A stretch of DNA of 5,864 bases from Opitutia bacterium (GTDB lineage Bacteria; Verrucomicrobiota; Verrucomicrobiia; Opitutales; Opitutaceae). The translations under genes and the position numbers were made by a program. Below the pieces are notes generated by a model. That model worked only from the letters and a program-made list of their open reading frames with translations. It was not told the origin of the DNA and did not search any database. The stretch spans positions 1 to 5,864 of the forward strand of contig JANXWT010000016.1 of the NCBI GenBank assembly GCA_025351035.1, given 5' to 3'. Positions 4,501 through 5,864 of the stretch are shown in pieces. Position 1 is the stretch's first letter. Each line of letters starts with the position of its first letter.

Positions 4501-5864
4501 ATGAAAATCCTCCGCCTGCTTTCCCTCGTCGCCGCGCTGCCACTCGCACTGCGCGCTGCGCCCATTGAATCGCGCATCACCGCTGTCACGGTCTACACCG
4601 ACCGCGCCGTCGTCACCCGCACCGCCACGGTCGAACTGGCCGGCGGCACGACCGAACTCGTCTTCGCCAACCTGCCGCAGGCCCTCAACGAACGCTCACT
4701 GCAGGTCAGCGGCCGGGGCACGGCGCAGGCCCTCATCCTCGATGTCAGCGCCAAGCAGACTTTCGTGGACTTCACCCCCAATGCCCGCGTGAAGGAACTC
4801 GAGGATCAGCTGAAGGGCTTCGGCAAGCAGGTGCGCGGTCTTGATGATCGCGGCAACCTGCTCAACGCCCAGACCGCCATGCTCGACCGCATGGAAGCGG
4901 CGCTCTTCGCCCCGCCGACCAAAGACGTGCCCCGGCCCGACCTCAGCCAGTTCACCAACTCGCTCAACTACCTGACTGAGCAGAAGTCCAAGCTCGTCAC
5001 CGAGCGCGCGTCGCTCGACGAGCAGCGCGAGGAACTGTCGAACAAAATCACCACGGTGCAAAACCAGCTCAACGAACTGCGCGGCGCCGGCGGCCGGGCC
5101 TTCAAGACCGTCACCGTGCGCGTGTCGGCCCCGCAGGCCGGTTCGCTCGATGTCGCCCTCTCCTACACCGTCCCCGGCGCCAGTTGGTCGCCGAGCTACG
5201 ACGCCCGCGTGCTCAGCAGTGAGCGCGCCGTGGCCCTCGGCTATTTCGGCATCGTCCACCAAAGCACCGGCGAAGACTGGAAGGATGTCGCTCTCACCCT
5301 CTCGACCGCCCGCCCCGGCCTCGGTGGCGCCGCCCCGGTGCTGACGGTGTGGAATATCGATGTGTATAATCCCATTGTGATGCGTCAGGCCCGGGAGCGT
5401 GATGAGGGCCGTCTGGATAAAATGAAAGCCCTGCGCGAAAACGCCCCGGCGATGGCCGGTGCGGTCAACATGCAGTCACTAACGGACAACGTCGCGCAGG
5501 ACGTCCCGGAAAAGAAGGATGCCGAGATGGCCTCAGCCACCATCGAGACCGGCGCGACCAGCGCCTCGTTCAAGATCGCCGTCAGCTCCTCGGTGCCGAG
5601 CGACAACTCACCGCAGAAGGTGCCGATCACCAGCGTCACCCTGAAGGCCAATCCCGAATACCTCACCGTGCCAAAGCGCCTCGCGACGGCCTACCTCACC
5701 GCGAAGGTCTACAACAACTCCGAGTTCCCGCTGCTGGCCGGCGCGATGAACGTGTTCCTCGACGGCACTTTCGTCGCCACCAGCGCGCTCCGCACGGTGA
5801 TGTCGGGCGAGAAGTTCGACCTGGCGCTCGGGGCCGACGAGGGCATCAGCGTGAAGCACAAGCG
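4501..5864 (+). CDS. Exported DUF4140/DUF4139 (MuiA-like) protein, 3' end beyond window
   Basis: An open frame runs from ATG 4501 to the window end without a stop (454 full codons). Residues 1-20 (MKILRLLSLVAALPLALRAA) form a signal peptide, probably cut near Ala19/Ala20. Residues 22-90 or so match the DUF4140 N-terminal domain (ITAVTVYTDRAVVTRTATVEL). Coiled coil is likely at about 95-135 and 158-195. The DUF4139 domain follows, with GASWSPSYDARV (226-237) and VHQSTGEDWKDVALTLSTA (252-270). After a polar linker (about 285-370) it resumes with YLTVPKRLATAYLTAKVYNN. The family includes proteins annotated as mucoidy inhibitor MuiA, but its biochemical role is not established. The location should be periplasmic or cell-surface. 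No Shine-Dalgarno precedes the ATG. A patch at 5353-5427 uses many A/T-ending codons, unlike the rest. The divergent SDR shares the 5' intergenic region. Confidence 0.9.
   Translation, partial: MKILRLLSLVAALPLALRAAPIESRITAVTVYTDRAVVTRTATVELAGGTTELVFANLPQALNERSLQVSGRGTAQALILDVSAKQTFVDFTPNARVKELEDQLKGFGKQVRGLDDRGNLLNAQTAMLDRMEAALFAPPTKDVPRPDLSQFTNSLNYLTEQKSKLVTERASLDEQREELSNKITTVQNQLNELRGAGGRAFKTVTVRVSAPQAGSLDVALSYTVPGASWSPSYDARVLSSERAVALGYFGIVHQSTGEDWKDVALTLSTARPGLGGAAPVLTVWNIDVYNPIVMRQARERDEGRLDKMKALRENAPAMAGAVNMQSLTDNVAQDVPEKKDAEMASATIETGATSASFKIAVSSSVPSDNSPQKVPITSVTLKANPEYLTVPKRLATAYLTAKVYNNSEFPLLAGAMNVFLDGTFVATSALRTVMSGEKFDLALGADEGISVKHK

Noticed and set aside
4696..5262. A 188-codon minus-strand frame, with several shorter minus-strand frames up to 5859
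   Set aside because: They lie opposite the DUF4140/DUF4139 gene, whose plus frame is open to the window end with a signal peptide and clear domain motifs. The minus-strand translations resemble no family I know.

Overview
This is a GC-rich bacterial window with strong C/G bias at third codon positions. It looks like a soil- or freshwater-type Verrucomicrobiota genome, possibly near the Opitutaceae. That placement rests on overall gene style and on an intergenic repeat containing ATGAACAGGAT, so it is tentative. No phage, transposase, CRISPR array, tRNA or rRNA gene is visible. The content is ordinary chromosomal genes plus one small toxin-antitoxin module and one locus that has decayed by deletion.

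Layout, left to right. Positions 1-1273 (+) hold the 3' part of uvrC, the nucleotide-excision-repair nuclease. Its catalytic residues are intact, but the four-cysteine iron-sulfur motif usual in UvrC is absent. Positions 1311-2450 (+) encode a complete fold-type III PLP enzyme of the D-serine dehydratase/D-threonine aldolase family. Positions 2526-3073 (+) carry a Phd/YefM-type antitoxin and a RelE/ParE-type toxin that overlap by 4 nt. A perfect 9-bp inverted repeat (arms 2524-2532 and 2544-2552) covers the antitoxin start and is a likely autoregulatory operator. The toxin stop codon directly abuts the stop of a minus-strand relic, in the sequence TGATCA.

The minus-strand block 4371-3074 reads, in transcription order, as an intact short-chain dehydrogenase/reductase (SDR), then 6 nt later the N-terminal half of a TspO/MBR membrane protein, which runs directly into the C-terminal 78 residues of a second, paralogous SDR. 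I read this as an ancestral SDR-tspO-SDR array in which a deletion fused the middle of tspO to the middle of the second SDR, out of frame, near position 3312.

The divergent intergenic region (4372-4500) contains an imperfect inverted repeat at 4384-4447. From 4501 to beyond the window end runs a large exported DUF4140/DUF4139 (MuiA-like) protein with a signal peptide and coiled coils.

Functional links between these genes are weak. The clear units are the toxin-antitoxin pair and the SDR/tspO remnant operon. I do not see a convincing new multi-gene system. The most interesting points are the cysteine-less UvrC, the operator/promoter/start overlap in the toxin-antitoxin module, the chimeric tspO/SDR junction and the intergenic hairpin repeat.
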